Positions 44,889 to 54,003 of a stretch of DNA of 64,000 nt are shown piece by piece. Origin of the DNA: Flavobacterium agrisoli (lineage in GTDB: Bacteria; Bacteroidota; Bacteroidia; Flavobacteriales; Flavobacteriaceae); the NCBI RefSeq assembly GCF_016522065.1, contig NZ_JAEHFV010000002.1, forward strand, positions 372,001-436,000. The letters run 5' to 3'. Both the position numbers and the translations under genes were made by a program. The notes beneath the pieces were generated by a model. The model was not told the origin of the DNA. It ran no database searches and saw nothing but the letters and a program-made list of their open reading frames with translations. Positions within the stretch are counted from its first letter, which is position 1. Every line of letters begins with the position of its first letter.

Positions 44889-46349
44889 TTAACGTTTGTT
44901 GAGAATGCCTAAAATGGTCTCTTTTTCGTTGTAGTAAATAAAATACATGAAACCTAAAAGCATCGGAATTCCGATAAAATAATTCTCTCTAAATCCGTAA
45001 AAGTAAATCACCGAAAACCCGATTGAAACACCTAAATAGGAACCTATTTTTTTCATATCATACGGAATCGGATAGTATTTATTACCCAAAACATACGAAA
45101 TCAACATCATGCTTCCGTATGCCGAAATCGTTGCAATAGCCGAACCGTAGTAACTGTATTTCGGAATTAAATAATAGTTTAAAACCAAGGTAATGATAGC
45201 ACCAACTATAGAAATATAAGCACCAATTTTGGTTTTATCGGTTAACTTATACCAAACGGATAAATTGTTGTAAATACCCAAAAAGAAATTGGCTAAAATA
45301 ATCAGCGGAACGACTTTCATGGCCTCCCAATACGATTTGTTGTCGAGTAATAGCATTTTAAAAATATCAGCAAAAACTATAACCCCTAACAATATAAGCG
45401 ACCCTAAAATCACAAAATATTTGGTAATTACCGCATAGGTTTGGGGAGCATTGGCGTTTTTGGCGTGGCTAAAAAAGAAAGGTTCAATACCCAATCGAAA
45501 AGCGGTGGCGTACAAAACCATGAACAAGCCCAATTTGTAGCAAGCCGAATAGGCTCCCACTTCGGCTTTGGCAATATTTTCGGGCAATAAATAGCCGAGC
45601 AAAATTTTATCAAAATGTTCGTTTACCGCAAAGGCAATTCCGGCAACTAAAATAGGTAAACCGTATTGCATCATTTTTTTCCAAAGCTTGGCGTCAAAAC
45701 CTTTTTTAAGCGATAAATAATTGGGCGAAAGCACTATAAAGGTGAGCAAACTCGCTAGTAAATTGGCAATGAAAATGTAGGCAATTTCAAAGTTTTCAAA
45801 ATAAATATTATCCCAAAATGAGTTTGGATGCTGCTGCGCCAACGAGGGTAAAAAAATCAAAAAGAAGATATTAAGACCTAAATTTACCGCTACATTTCCA
45901 ATTTTTATAGCCGCATACACCATCGGTCTTTGGTTGGCTCTTAGTTTAGAAAACGGAATAACCACTAGAGCATCCAAAACCAAAATCCAGATTGAATAAG
46001 TGACATATTGCACCTCAACTTCTGCCCAAGATGCCAGTGTAGTCCTAAAAATCAAAGCCACAAACAAAAAAATAATGGAAGACCAAAATACCGAAATAGT
46101 AGAGGTTGCCACTACATTTTCTTTATCTTCTTCGGCACTGTAAAATCTAAAAAAGGCAGTTTCCATTCCATACGAAAGCACCACATTAAAAAACACCATC
46201 CAAGACAAGACAATCGAAACTTCGCCATATTCTGCAGTGGGCAAAATTCCGGTGTACAAGCGCACTAATAAAAAACTAAGCATTCGTGGCAGCACTGTGG
46301 CTAAACCATAAATAGCGGTTTGTTTAAAAAGATTTTTATATAATCCCAA
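44889..46349 (-). CDS. Polysaccharide flippase (MOP/Wzx family)
   Basis: This inner-membrane protein of about 486 residues has 12-14 hydrophobic helices and the polysaccharide biosynthesis/flippase pattern, moving lipid-linked oligosaccharide across the inner membrane. I chose TTG at 46,349, which starts with GLYKNLFKQTAIYGLATVLPRML, the usual family N-terminus. The longer ATG start at 46,391 would give 500 residues but overlaps a -7 promoter element, which would place the mRNA start inside that longer reading. The operon it heads also holds dut, the nucleotidyltransferase, TPR, DUF4292 and EnvC-like genes. Confidence 0.85.
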   Translation of the reverse strand: MGLYKNLFKQTAIYGLATVLPRMLSFLLVRLYTGILPTAEYGEVSIVLSWMVFFNVVLSYGMETAFFRFYSAEEDKENVVATSTISVFWSSIIFLFVALIFRTTLASWAEVEVQYVTYSIWILVLDALVVIPFSKLRANQRPMVYAAIKIGNVAVNLGLNIFFLIFLPSLAQQHPNSFWDNIYFENFEIAYIFIANLLASLLTFIVLSPNYLSLKKGFDAKLWKKMMQYGLPILVAGIAFAVNEHFDKILLGYLLPENIAKAEVGAYSACYKLGLFMVLYATAFRLGIEPFFFSHAKNANAPQTYAVITKYFVILGSLILLGVIVFADIFKMLLLDNKSYWEAMKVVPLIILANFFLGIYNNLSVWYKLTDKTKIGAYISIVGAIITLVLNYYLIPKYSYYGSAIATISAYGSMMLISYVLGNKYYPIPYDMKKIGSYLGVSIGFSVIYFYGFRENYFIGIPMLLGFMYFIYYNEKETILGILNKR

Positions 46350-46378
46350 AATAATTGAAGTCGTAAAATTTGATAAAA

Positions 46379-46386
46379 CAAAAATA
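46379..46386 (-). promoter_or_regulatory. Candidate -7 element for the flippase operon
   Basis: Minus-strand TATTTTTG (plus CAAAAATA) lies 30 bases before the TTG at 46,349 but overlaps the in-frame ATG at 46,391, so that ATG would not be transcribed. No consensus TTG was seen at the right spacing. Confidence 0.4.
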
Positions 46387-46565
46387 ACCAAAACTTTGGT
46401 TTATTTAGTAAACATTTCGGTAATCGTTTTTAGTGCCAAACAGATGCTAAAATTATCTTAATAAAAGAAAACAAAATCGCAATTAGATGATTTTAAACAA
46501 TTTATATTACTTTTTTGAAGTGCTATTTTGAAGTGCTAATATTTCAACTGCCCAACCTATTTCGT

Positions 46566-46573
46566 TATCTTTG
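46566..46573 (+). promoter_or_regulatory. Candidate -7 element for the DUF3298 lipoprotein
   Basis: TATCTTTG fits TAnnTTTG and lies 21 bases before the chosen ATG at 46,595. The matching -33 TTG is not evident. Confidence 0.4.
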
Positions 46574-46594
46574 TGTAAAACCAACATTTTTAAG

Positions 46595-47338
46595 ATGAAA
46601 AAATATTTCTATTATACCTCATTACTGCTTCTTTTTGTGAGTTGCTCCAAAGAACTTTCTTTTGAAACACAAACTTTTACCGCAAAATCATCCTTACCCT
46701 GTACCGACGATTGTCCCGAAATTAAAATCACCATTCCGGTAGCAAAAGGGCCTGATGTTATGGCAGATAGCATTAATACTAAAACCCTAAATACCATCAA
46801 AGAAATTGTCTATTTTGGCGAAAAACCATACAATGTTTCCGATTATAACGGATTAACCAAAGCTTTTATAGGGTCTTATGATGAAATGAAAAAAACCTAT
46901 CCCGATGAAACACTTGGCTGGTTTGCGCACATTAAGGCCGATATTGAACACCAATCGGATCAAATCATCAATATCAAAGTGGAGCACGAAACGTATACCG
47001 GCGGCGCACACGGTTATCACGGATTTCGCTCGTTATTATTTGATGCCAATACGGGAAAATCCATCAAAATGGAAGACTTATTTACCGATAAAAATGCATT
47101 TTTAAAATTTGCCGAAACCGCCTTCCGAAAAAAATACAAAATTCCAGCAAATCAAAACATCAACAGTACTGGCTTAATGTTTGAAAAAGAACAATTTCAA
47201 TTACCCCTTAATTTGTTTTATACGCAACAAGGATTGCTGTTATATTACAACTCGTATGAAGTGGCGTCGTATGCCGATGGGCCAAAAGAAATTGTCTTTC
47301 CGTACGAAAGCGTCAAAAACTATTTAAAATACTTGTAA
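46595..47338 (+). CDS. DUF4163/DUF3298 domain lipoprotein
   Basis: The chosen ATG gives 247 residues with a lipobox at LLLFVSC (Cys17). A longer reading from 46,571 adds eight residues and would place the signal poorly. The C-terminal part carries the DUF3298/RsiV-like pattern: HETYTGGAHGYHGFRSLLFDANTGKSIKMEDLF, then FPYESVKNYL at the end, with a DUF4163-like region before. The family occurs in anti-sigma RsiV and in many lipoproteins of unknown function. It stands alone on the plus strand, ending 1 base before the minus-strand AlbA_2 gene's end. Confidence 0.88.
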   Translation: MKKYFYYTSLLLLFVSCSKELSFETQTFTAKSSLPCTDDCPEIKITIPVAKGPDVMADSINTKTLNTIKEIVYFGEKPYNVSDYNGLTKAFIGSYDEMKKTYPDETLGWFAHIKADIEHQSDQIINIKVEHETYTGGAHGYHGFRSLLFDANTGKSIKMEDLFTDKNAFLKFAETAFRKKYKIPANQNINSTGLMFEKEQFQLPLNLFYTQQGLLLYYNSYEVASYADGPKEIVFPYESVKNYLKYL

Positions 47339-47339
47339 A

Positions 47340-48479
47340 TTACTGCACGTCGTATTTCATTTTACGCAAAATTCGCAAAGATTCTTTAAACGAAGAATAA
47401 ACTTGAGAAAACGGTTTTAATAGCAACTTAGCATCAATGAGTTTTTGTTTGGCATCATCAAAACCATTGAGATAACAAATCATAAATGTAGAAGGCAGAT
47501 TTTCTAAATCAAGTCGTTCCCTTTCGGATAAAACCCTTCCTTTTTCTAATTTATCTAACAAAGCCAAATTGGAATTGTAAATATGATGCAACATGGCTCG
47601 ATTAAATTCGGGAGGCTGAAACAACATTTTTCGATCAATTTTATAGTACCCATTATCAAAAAACCGAATTGTTTGTTCTTCTAACGGATAAAAACTCGTT
47701 TTGTCATTTAATCCAAGTGGCACGTATTCTAAAATGGTAAAACTGTCTTCGTTATAGGTAATGGTCACCACATCTTGAGCCGAATAAAAAAGCTTTATTT
47801 GTTCGTTAATCAACTCGATATCAACTCGAGACAAATAGGTTGTATCGCGGTGTTTATGCGAAACACCTGCCCAACAAATCACAAAAAGTTCTTTAAAAAC
47901 CTTGTACTTCGGCGACATGTCTTTATGACGGAAATTCATAAAATCGATAACCCCATCCAAAGTATGCTGAATGCTGTTTCGAGAATTATTTTCGATACCA
48001 ATTACTGTTTCGGTATTTTGATAATTTTTCTCCAATTCACCCTCAAGTGGTGTCGAATTGCTACCCCGACGAACAAAAGAGCTATTGGCCAAAATGGTGT
48101 GAATTCCCTTTTTAAAATACGACGTTTGACTGTTGGGTTTTATGGTAACCAAGCCTACTACTTTGTCTTTGGGTAAATTCGGAAATGGCACATTTTCATA
48201 TTGAATTTTGGGCGGATTTTCTAAAAAGGCATTGACCAAATTCTGAATGCGACTGTCATCAAAAAAGTCATCGCCTACAATTTCGTTGTCTTGATCTTCT
48301 ACTCCCACCACGATATAGGAATTATTTGCGGGATTGGAATTGGATAAGGCACAAATGTGTTTTAAAAATTTGGCCTTACCCTCGCGCGAATGCAAATTCA
48401 ATTGGCGCTTTTTATCGTAAAAACTACTTTCATCGTTATGAGCGAGCAAATTTTTAATTAAAAGGCGCTTATTAATCAT
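47340..48479 (-). CDS. AlbA_2 (Schlafen-type) domain ATP-binding protein
   Basis: This 379-residue protein has an N-terminal AlbA_2 domain (about 10-140): HNDESSFYDKKRQLNLHSREGKAKFLKHICALSNSN, then YIVVGVEDQDNEIVGDDFF and ILANSSFVRRGSNSTP. The rest is alpha/beta with no domain I recognise. AlbA_2 proteins bind nucleic acids and are found in regulators and some defence proteins. It is the last gene of a minus-strand run with SDR and aldo/keto reductase genes, 3 bases after the SDR gene. No toxin or effector domain is evident. Confidence 0.85.
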   Translation of the reverse strand: MINKRLLIKNLLAHNDESSFYDKKRQLNLHSREGKAKFLKHICALSNSNPANNSYIVVGVEDQDNEIVGDDFFDDSRIQNLVNAFLENPPKIQYENVPFPNLPKDKVVGLVTIKPNSQTSYFKKGIHTILANSSFVRRGSNSTPLEGELEKNYQNTETVIGIENNSRNSIQHTLDGVIDFMNFRHKDMSPKYKVFKELFVICWAGVSHKHRDTTYLSRVDIELINEQIKLFYSAQDVVTITYNEDSFTILEYVPLGLNDKTSFYPLEEQTIRFFDNGYYKIDRKMLFQPPEFNRAMLHHIYNSNLALLDKLEKGRVLSERERLDLENLPSTFMICYLNGFDDAKQKLIDAKLLLKPFSQVYSSFKESLRILRKMKYDVQ

Positions 48480-48482
48480 AGT

Positions 48483-49238
48483 TTAACTGGTTTTATGAAC
48501 GATGGTTGAAGAAGCTTGGGCCGTACACATTACCATTAAATCGGCTATATTAACATGATACGGTCGGGTAATTACAAAATGAATAATATCGGCTATATCT
48601 TGGGCTTGTAATGCGTCGAATCCTTTATAAACCTTGGAAGCTTGATCGGTATTGCCTTTGAAACGCACTTCGCTGAATTCGGTTTCGACCATTCCCGGAT
48701 GAATCGCGCCAACTCGAATACCATACGGATTCAAATCGATACGCATTCCTTTGGTTATGGCATCCACCGCATGTTTAGTTCCGCAATAAACATTACCGTT
48801 TGGATACACTTCTTTTGCCGCAGTAGAACCGATATTGATGATGTGTCCGGACTGCCGTTCCATCATCATCGGAATAATTGCTTTCGAAACGTATAACAAT
48901 CCTTTTACATTGCTATCAATCATGGCATCCCAATCGCCTATATCGCCTGTTTGAATAGGATCTAAACCATGAGCATTACCAGCATTGTTTATCAAAACTT
49001 CAACCGAAGCAAAAGTTGGCGGTAAGGAATTGAGTGCTTCAAAAACGGCTTTTTTATCGCTAACATCAAATGACAAAATATGCACATCGGTAAATGATAA
49101 AAGTTCTTGTTGGAGTTTTTGCAGTCGTTCTTTGCGTCGACCGCATAAAATTAAATTGAAATTATGTCGCGCGAGTAATTCGGCAGTTGCCTTGCCTATT
49201 CCGCTGGTAGCACCGGTTATTAAAACTGTTTTTTTCAT
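48483..49238 (-). CDS. SDR family NAD(P)-dependent oxidoreductase
   Basis: This 251-residue classical SDR has TGATSGIG (residues about 7-14), NNAG (about 88-91), a catalytic Ser in IGSTAAK and YCGTK (YxxxK), followed by [10 protein letters not shown]. It resembles the YdfG/3-hydroxy acid dehydrogenase branch, which oxidises serine-type or 3-hydroxy acids with NADP. It is 3 bases from the AlbA_2 gene and 18 bases after the aldo/keto reductase gene, in a small minus-strand operon. Substrate unknown. Confidence 0.92.
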   Translation of the reverse strand: MKKTVLITGATSGIGKATAELLARHNFNLILCGRRKERLQKLQQELLSFTDVHILSFDVSDKKAVFEALNSLPPTFASVEVLINNAGNAHGLDPIQTGDIGDWDAMIDSNVKGLLYVSKAIIPMMMERQSGHIINIGSTAAKEVYPNGNVYCGTKHAVDAITKGMRIDLNPYGIRVGAIHPGMVETEFSEVRFKGNTDQASKVYKGFDALQAQDIADIIHFVITRPYHVNIADLMVMCTAQASSTIVHKTS

Positions 49239-49256
49239 ACTGATTTTTAATTCTTT

Positions 49257-50129
49257 TTAAGCCACATCTTCGCCCATACTTTCGGTCCAAATGGCAAACC
49301 AATCTTCGGTATCTAATTTTAAATTAACCGCTTTTTGCAAGGATTGTATTCGGGCAATGTTGACTGTTCCTGCTATTGGAATTACTTTGGCTGGATGTTG
49401 CAACACCCAACTTAGTAAAATTGTATCGGCTCCCAAGCCATATTTTGCGACCAAATTTCCCAATAAAATTTTTAATCGGCGTGTTTTCTTTTTATCTTCT
49501 CTAAAAACAATCCCAAGCGGATTCCACGACATCGGTCTAATTCCGTTAAGCTGCATATAATCCAAACTGCCATCGACCATCGGTTCATAATTAGTTGCCG
49601 AAAATTGTATCTGATTGTACTGTACTGGAATTTTTTGTCGAATTAATTCGGTTTGTGAATTACTAAAGTTAAACAAACCAAAATCGATTATTTTCCCTTC
49701 GGTTTGCAGTTTTTGTACTGCCTCGGCAATTTCATCTGCTTGCATCAACGGACTCGGTCTGTGCAATAAAAAAACATCCAAATAATCGGTTTTTAAATTT
49801 TGCAAAGATTGTTCTACCGATTGGATGATGTGTTGTTTAGAATAATCGTAATGTTTTACTTTGGTGGGTTTATCATGTGCTGGCATTTGTATACCACATT
49901 TCGAAATCAATTGTATTTTTTCGCGATTAATTTTGCTTATGCTTAACCCTTTACCAAATTCGGCTTCGGTGGTATACGAACCGTAAATATCGGCATGATC
50001 AAAAGTGGTAATTTTATTTTCGAAACAAACCTGAATTAGGTTTTCCATTTCTTTAAATGTAAGGTTTTTATCCCAAGTTCCCCAATTCATTGTGCCAGCA
50101 ATTATGGGCGATAAGACAGCTTTTTTCAT
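49257..50129 (-). CDS. Aldo/keto reductase
   Basis: This 290-residue TIM-barrel reductase belongs to the YdhF-like branch. The catalytic tetrad is visible: Asp and Tyr in FDHADIYGSYTTE, Lys in LISKCGI and His in FLLHRPSP. The C-terminal PIAGTVNIARIQSL block binds NADPH. It would reduce an aldehyde or ketone of unknown identity. It is the first gene of the operon with the SDR and AlbA_2 genes. Confidence 0.93.
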   Translation of the reverse strand: MKKAVLSPIIAGTMNWGTWDKNLTFKEMENLIQVCFENKITTFDHADIYGSYTTEAEFGKGLSISKINREKIQLISKCGIQMPAHDKPTKVKHYDYSKQHIIQSVEQSLQNLKTDYLDVFLLHRPSPLMQADEIAEAVQKLQTEGKIIDFGLFNFSNSQTELIRQKIPVQYNQIQFSATNYEPMVDGSLDYMQLNGIRPMSWNPLGIVFREDKKKTRRLKILLGNLVAKYGLGADTILLSWVLQHPAKVIPIAGTVNIARIQSLQKAVNLKLDTEDWFAIWTESMGEDVA

Positions 50130-50148
50130 GACTTTTTTCGGTTTTTTA

Positions 50149-50156
50149 CAAAGATA
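50149..50156 (-). promoter_or_regulatory. Candidate -7 element for the aldo/keto reductase operon
   Basis: Minus-strand TATCTTTG (plus CAAAGATA), 19 bases before the ATG at 50,129, fits TAnnTTTG exactly. The 210-bp divergent gap to moxR also contains a weaker plus-strand site, TCAATTTG, at 50,287-50,294. Confidence 0.45.
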
Positions 50157-50340
50157 TTTTACCCAGATTAAAATAAGTCTTTTAAAGTTCTTAAAAATAT
50201 AAAAATAGAATCACAATTCGTCCTTAAAATTAGAGAATTGGTCGAAGTTTTAACCATTCTTTAACATCTTACTTCTTAAAAAATAATCAATTTGCACTCT
50301 CAAATCTTAGGCTTAAACACACGATTATAAAAAACTTTAT

Positions 50341-51345
50341 ATGGAAGAAAACACAACGACTTTAGACATTAGAGCGATTAATGAAAAAATTGAAAGAGAA
50401 AGTGCCTTTATCGACCTTCTCACCATGGAAATGAACAAAGTTATTGTAGGCCAAAAGCACATGGTCGAGCGATTGTTAATCGGTTTATTAGGTCAAGGGC
50501 ATATTTTGTTGGAAGGTGTTCCAGGTCTTGCTAAAACTTTAGCTATAAATACCTTATCCCAAGCCGTTCATGGTTCTTTTAGCCGAATTCAATTTACGCC
50601 CGATTTGCTTCCTGCCGATGTTGTCGGAACAATGATTTACAACATTAAAGACAACGAATTTTCGATAAAAAAAGGACCTATTTTTGCCAATTTCGTGTTA
50701 GCCGATGAGATTAATCGTGCCCCTGCCAAAGTGCAATCGGCCTTGTTAGAAGCGATGCAAGAAAAACAAGTAACAATTGGCGAAACTTCTTTTAAATTAG
50801 ACCGCCCGTTCTTGGTATTAGCTACACAAAACCCTGTTGAACAAGAAGGTACCTACCAATTACCCGAAGCACAAGTAGACCGTTTTATGCTTAAAACCGT
50901 AATTGACTACCCAAAATTAGACGAAGAACGTTTTGTTATCCGTCAGAATTTAAAAGGCAGTTACGAAAAAGTAAACCAAGTGGTTTCGGTAGAGCAAATT
51001 TTGCGTGCACAACAAGCCGTTCGTGAGGTGTATATGGATGAAAAAATCGAAAAATACATTCTAGATATCATCTTTGCCACACGTTACCCAGAAAAATACA
51101 AACTAGCCGATTTAAAACCTTTAATTAGTTTTGGTGCTTCGCCACGTGGAAGTATCAACTTGGCCACTGCCGCCAAATGTTACGCTTTTATCAAACGTCG
51201 TGGTTATGTAATTCCAGAAGACGTTCGTGCCGTAGTACACGATGTGTTGCGCCATCGAATTGGAGTTACCTACGAAGCGGAAGCCGAAAATGTGACTTCG
51301 GTTGACATCATCAACAAAATCGTAAATGAGATTGAAGTACCTTAA
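50341..51345 (+). CDS. MoxR family AAA+ ATPase
   Basis: This 334-residue ATPase has Walker A GVPGLAKT (about 59-66), Walker B VLADEINRAPAKVQSALLEAMQEKQV and sensor-type ATQNPVEQEGTY. MoxR ATPases remodel VWA-containing complexes. It heads the Bat operon and is followed by DUF58 and VWA proteins, the standard partners. The start is in a divergent gap of about 210 bp. It is cytoplasmic. Confidence 0.94.
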   Translation: MEENTTTLDIRAINEKIERESAFIDLLTMEMNKVIVGQKHMVERLLIGLLGQGHILLEGVPGLAKTLAINTLSQAVHGSFSRIQFTPDLLPADVVGTMIYNIKDNEFSIKKGPIFANFVLADEINRAPAKVQSALLEAMQEKQVTIGETSFKLDRPFLVLATQNPVEQEGTYQLPEAQVDRFMLKTVIDYPKLDEERFVIRQNLKGSYEKVNQVVSVEQILRAQQAVREVYMDEKIEKYILDIIFATRYPEKYKLADLKPLISFGASPRGSINLATAAKCYAFIKRRGYVIPEDVRAVVHDVLRHRIGVTYEAEAENVTSVDIINKIVNEIEVP

Positions 51346-51347
51346 AA

Positions 51348-51414
51348 AGTTGATAGTTTTTGGTTACTAGTTGATGGATTTTTCCAACAACCAACAACCA
51401 ACAACCAACAACCA
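51348..51414. repeat. CCAACAA tandem repeat facing an imperfect complementary arm
   Basis: Between moxR and the DUF58 gene, 51,384-51,414 is four full copies of CCAACAA plus CCA. The left arm (51,348-51,378) is an imperfect reverse complement (AGTTGATAGTTTTTGG and so on), so the segment can fold into a hairpin with a short T-rich loop. It ends 6 bases before the DUF58 ATG, where it may affect translation or partial termination. Confidence 0.65.
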
Positions 51415-51420
51415 AATGAA

Positions 51421-52284
51421 ATGGAAACAAAAGACCTACTCAAAAAAGTTCGTAAAATTGAAATAAAAACCCGAAGACTGAGTGATCATATTTTTTCGGG
51501 CGAATACCACACTTCGTTTAAAGGGCGAGGTATGACTTTTAGCGAAGTACGTCAGTATCAATTTGGCGACGATATACGCTCCATCGATTGGAATGTTACC
51601 GCACGCTACAACGAACCTTATGTAAAAGTTTTTGAAGAAGAGCGCGAATTAACCATGATGTTAATGATTGATATTTCGGGTTCGGCCAGTTTTGGATCAA
51701 AAAATCAATTTAAAAAAGACATCATTACCGAAATTGCCGCCACTATGGCTTTTTCGGCTACCACCAATAATGATAAAATTGGATTGATTCTGTTTTCGGA
51801 TACAATCGAATTGTACATTCCGCCCAAAAAAGGACGTTCGCATGTGCTACGAATCATCCGCGAATTAATCGAATTTGAACCCAAAAGTCAAAAAACCGAT
51901 CTTGCACAAGCACTTCGTTTTTTATCGGGTACACAAAAAAAGAAAGCCATTGTTTTTGTGATTTCGGACTTTATGGCGGGCGATTACGAACAAACACTAA
52001 AAATCGCAGCAAAAAAACACGATATTACAGGCATTCGGGTTTACGACATTCGCGAAGAAAAAATGCCCGATATTGGAATGGTAGACATGCTCGATGCCGA
52101 ATCGGGAAAAACCAAAACCATCAATACCGGATCCAAATCCATTCGCCTCAATTACGAAAAAAACTACGTGAACAATGTTTCTTATTTCAAAGAAACGTTT
52201 AGCAAATCGGGTGCCGGTGTGGTTAACACACGAGTAGATGAAAGTTATGTTACAAAACTATTAGGTTATTTTAAATCGAGATAA
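51421..52284 (+). CDS. DUF58 domain protein
   Basis: This 287-residue protein has the DUF58 signature GDDIRSIDWNVTARYNEPYVK near residues 48-68, followed by a von Willebrand A-like domain with DISGSA at the metal site. No signal peptide or membrane helix is seen. DUF58 proteins pair with MoxR and VWA proteins in Bat operons. The start is just after the CCAACAA repeat. Confidence 0.92.
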   Translation: METKDLLKKVRKIEIKTRRLSDHIFSGEYHTSFKGRGMTFSEVRQYQFGDDIRSIDWNVTARYNEPYVKVFEEERELTMMLMIDISGSASFGSKNQFKKDIITEIAATMAFSATTNNDKIGLILFSDTIELYIPPKKGRSHVLRIIRELIEFEPKSQKTDLAQALRFLSGTQKKKAIVFVISDFMAGDYEQTLKIAAKKHDITGIRVYDIREEKMPDIGMVDMLDAESGKTKTINTGSKSIRLNYEKNYVNNVSYFKETFSKSGAGVVNTRVDESYVTKLLGYFKSR

Positions 52285-52344
52285 GAATTTAAGATTTTGA
52301 TTAACTCCAAAAAGGAAATCAAACTACTACAACCGTTACTTTTT

Positions 52345-54003
52345 ATGAAATTAAAATTTTACATATTTTTATTTTTACTTCCGGTATTTGTCTTTGCTCA
52401 GCAAAAGCAAATCACCACCAGTATTGACACCCTCAAAAAACCACTTGGATCTGAGTTTAAACTAAGCGTAAAAGCAGTTGTAAAACCCACACAATCGGTA
52501 GTTTTTCCGAAACTTAAAAATATTGGTCCGTTAGAAGTAATCGAATCTTATCCTATTGATACCATCAAAAAAGAAGATCAATACGAATTGATAAAAAAAT
52601 ACGGTTTAACTCAGTTTGATTCTGGAAAATACACCGTTCCGAGTATCAAAATTTTAATCGACAAAAAACCGTTCTTAACCGATTCGATTTCGATAGAAGT
52701 TGCAGCGGTAAAAGTGGACACGTTACAACAAAAAATGTACGACATCAAAGACATTATCCCCGTTAAAGAAGGTTGGGGTAACTGGTGGAAATACCTTTTG
52801 GGCTTGGTCATTATAGCGCTAGTTGGTTTGGGAATTTATTTCTTCATCAAAAAAAGACAAAAGAAACACATTGAAGAAGAAGTTTACAAAACACCGATAG
52901 AAAAAGCCACAAGTTTATTAAACAATTTGGAGAAAAAAGAACTTTGGCAAAAAGGCGAAATCAAAGAATATTACAGTGAATTAACCGATATTGCCCGAAA
53001 TTATATTGAAGAAGCGATTGAAGTTCCGGCGATGGAAAGCACTACTTCAGAATTGATTGTGGCCTTACAAGCTGCTTCGGTTAAAAAGAAAATGACCCTT
53101 ACCCCCGAAACTGTTTCCAATTTAGAACGTGTTTTACGTCAGGCTGATTTGGTGAAATTTGCCAAATCAAAACCTTTAGATTTTGAAATTACCGAAGATC
53201 GAAACAAAATTCAGAAAGCCATTTTAACTTTAGATAAAGCCATTCCGCAAGATGTTGTTAACGAAGAAGAAGATATATTAAACGAAGCGCAAAGGCAAAA
53301 ACAAATTCAGGCTCAATTAAAGAAAAAGCAAAAACAGCGCATTCTAATTACCATAGTGAGTGTGGTTGCCTTGCTATTTGTAACCACTGGTTTTTTTATT
53401 GTTACCAAAGGATTTGCTTATGTAAAAGACAATGTTTTAGGGCATCCTTCTAAAGAATTATTAGAAGGCGAATGGGTAAAAAGTGCCTATGGTAATCCCG
53501 CTGTTCAAATTGAAACGCCCAAAGTTTTAAAACGCGTTGATATTAGTAAAGTACTTCCAAAAGAAGGTTTGGCACTCATTAAAGAAATGCAAAATTTTGC
53601 CTACGGTAGTTTGTTTGATAATTTTTATTTGATGGTTTCTACCGCCAAATATAAAAGTACCCCTAATGCCAACGGAGAAGAAGAGCAACCTAATATTGAT
53701 TTGAATAAAGCCCTTGAGGTTTCGCTAAAATATACCGAAGCACAAGGCGCTAAAAATATGATTGTAAAACAAGAAGATTTTCAAACCAAAGAAGGCATTC
53801 AGGGTATAAAAGGTTACGGAACTTTTACTTTTTTGAATGAAAACACCAAAACAAGCACCAAAATGTATTACGAAATCTTGATGTTTAGTCAAGACGGTGG
53901 CTTACAACAAATTGCCTTGTATCATGAAGAAGGCGACATGTATGCCAACCAAATGTCGGAACGTATATTAGCCTCAGTAGAACTTCAAAAAGCACAAAAC
54001 TAA
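52345..54003 (+). CDS. BatD-like membrane protein with extra C-terminal domain
   Basis: ATG at 52,345 gives 552 residues with a signal peptide (MKLKFYIFLFLLPVFVFAQ). A longer in-frame reading from TTG at 52,297 is less likely. After a beta-rich periplasmic region there is a membrane helix (WWKYLLGLVIIALVGLGIYFFI, about 147-168), a helical cytoplasmic stretch (KATSLLNNLEKKELWQKGEIKEYYSEL), a second helix (about 330-352) and a C-terminal domain of about 180 residues that I do not recognise. It lies between DUF58 and BatA, overlapping the latter by one base, so it belongs to the Bat complex. Confidence 0.8.
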   Translation: MKLKFYIFLFLLPVFVFAQQKQITTSIDTLKKPLGSEFKLSVKAVVKPTQSVVFPKLKNIGPLEVIESYPIDTIKKEDQYELIKKYGLTQFDSGKYTVPSIKILIDKKPFLTDSISIEVAAVKVDTLQQKMYDIKDIIPVKEGWGNWWKYLLGLVIIALVGLGIYFFIKKRQKKHIEEEVYKTPIEKATSLLNNLEKKELWQKGEIKEYYSELTDIARNYIEEAIEVPAMESTTSELIVALQAASVKKKMTLTPETVSNLERVLRQADLVKFAKSKPLDFEITEDRNKIQKAILTLDKAIPQDVVNEEEDILNEAQRQKQIQAQLKKKQKQRILITIVSVVALLFVTTGFFIVTKGFAYVKDNVLGHPSKELLEGEWVKSAYGNPAVQIETPKVLKRVDISKVLPKEGLALIKEMQNFAYGSLFDNFYLMVSTAKYKSTPNANGEEEQPNIDLNKALEVSLKYTEAQGAKNMIVKQEDFQTKEGIQGIKGYGTFTFLNENTKTSTKMYYEILMFSQDGGLQQIALYHEEGDMYANQMSERILASVELQKAQN

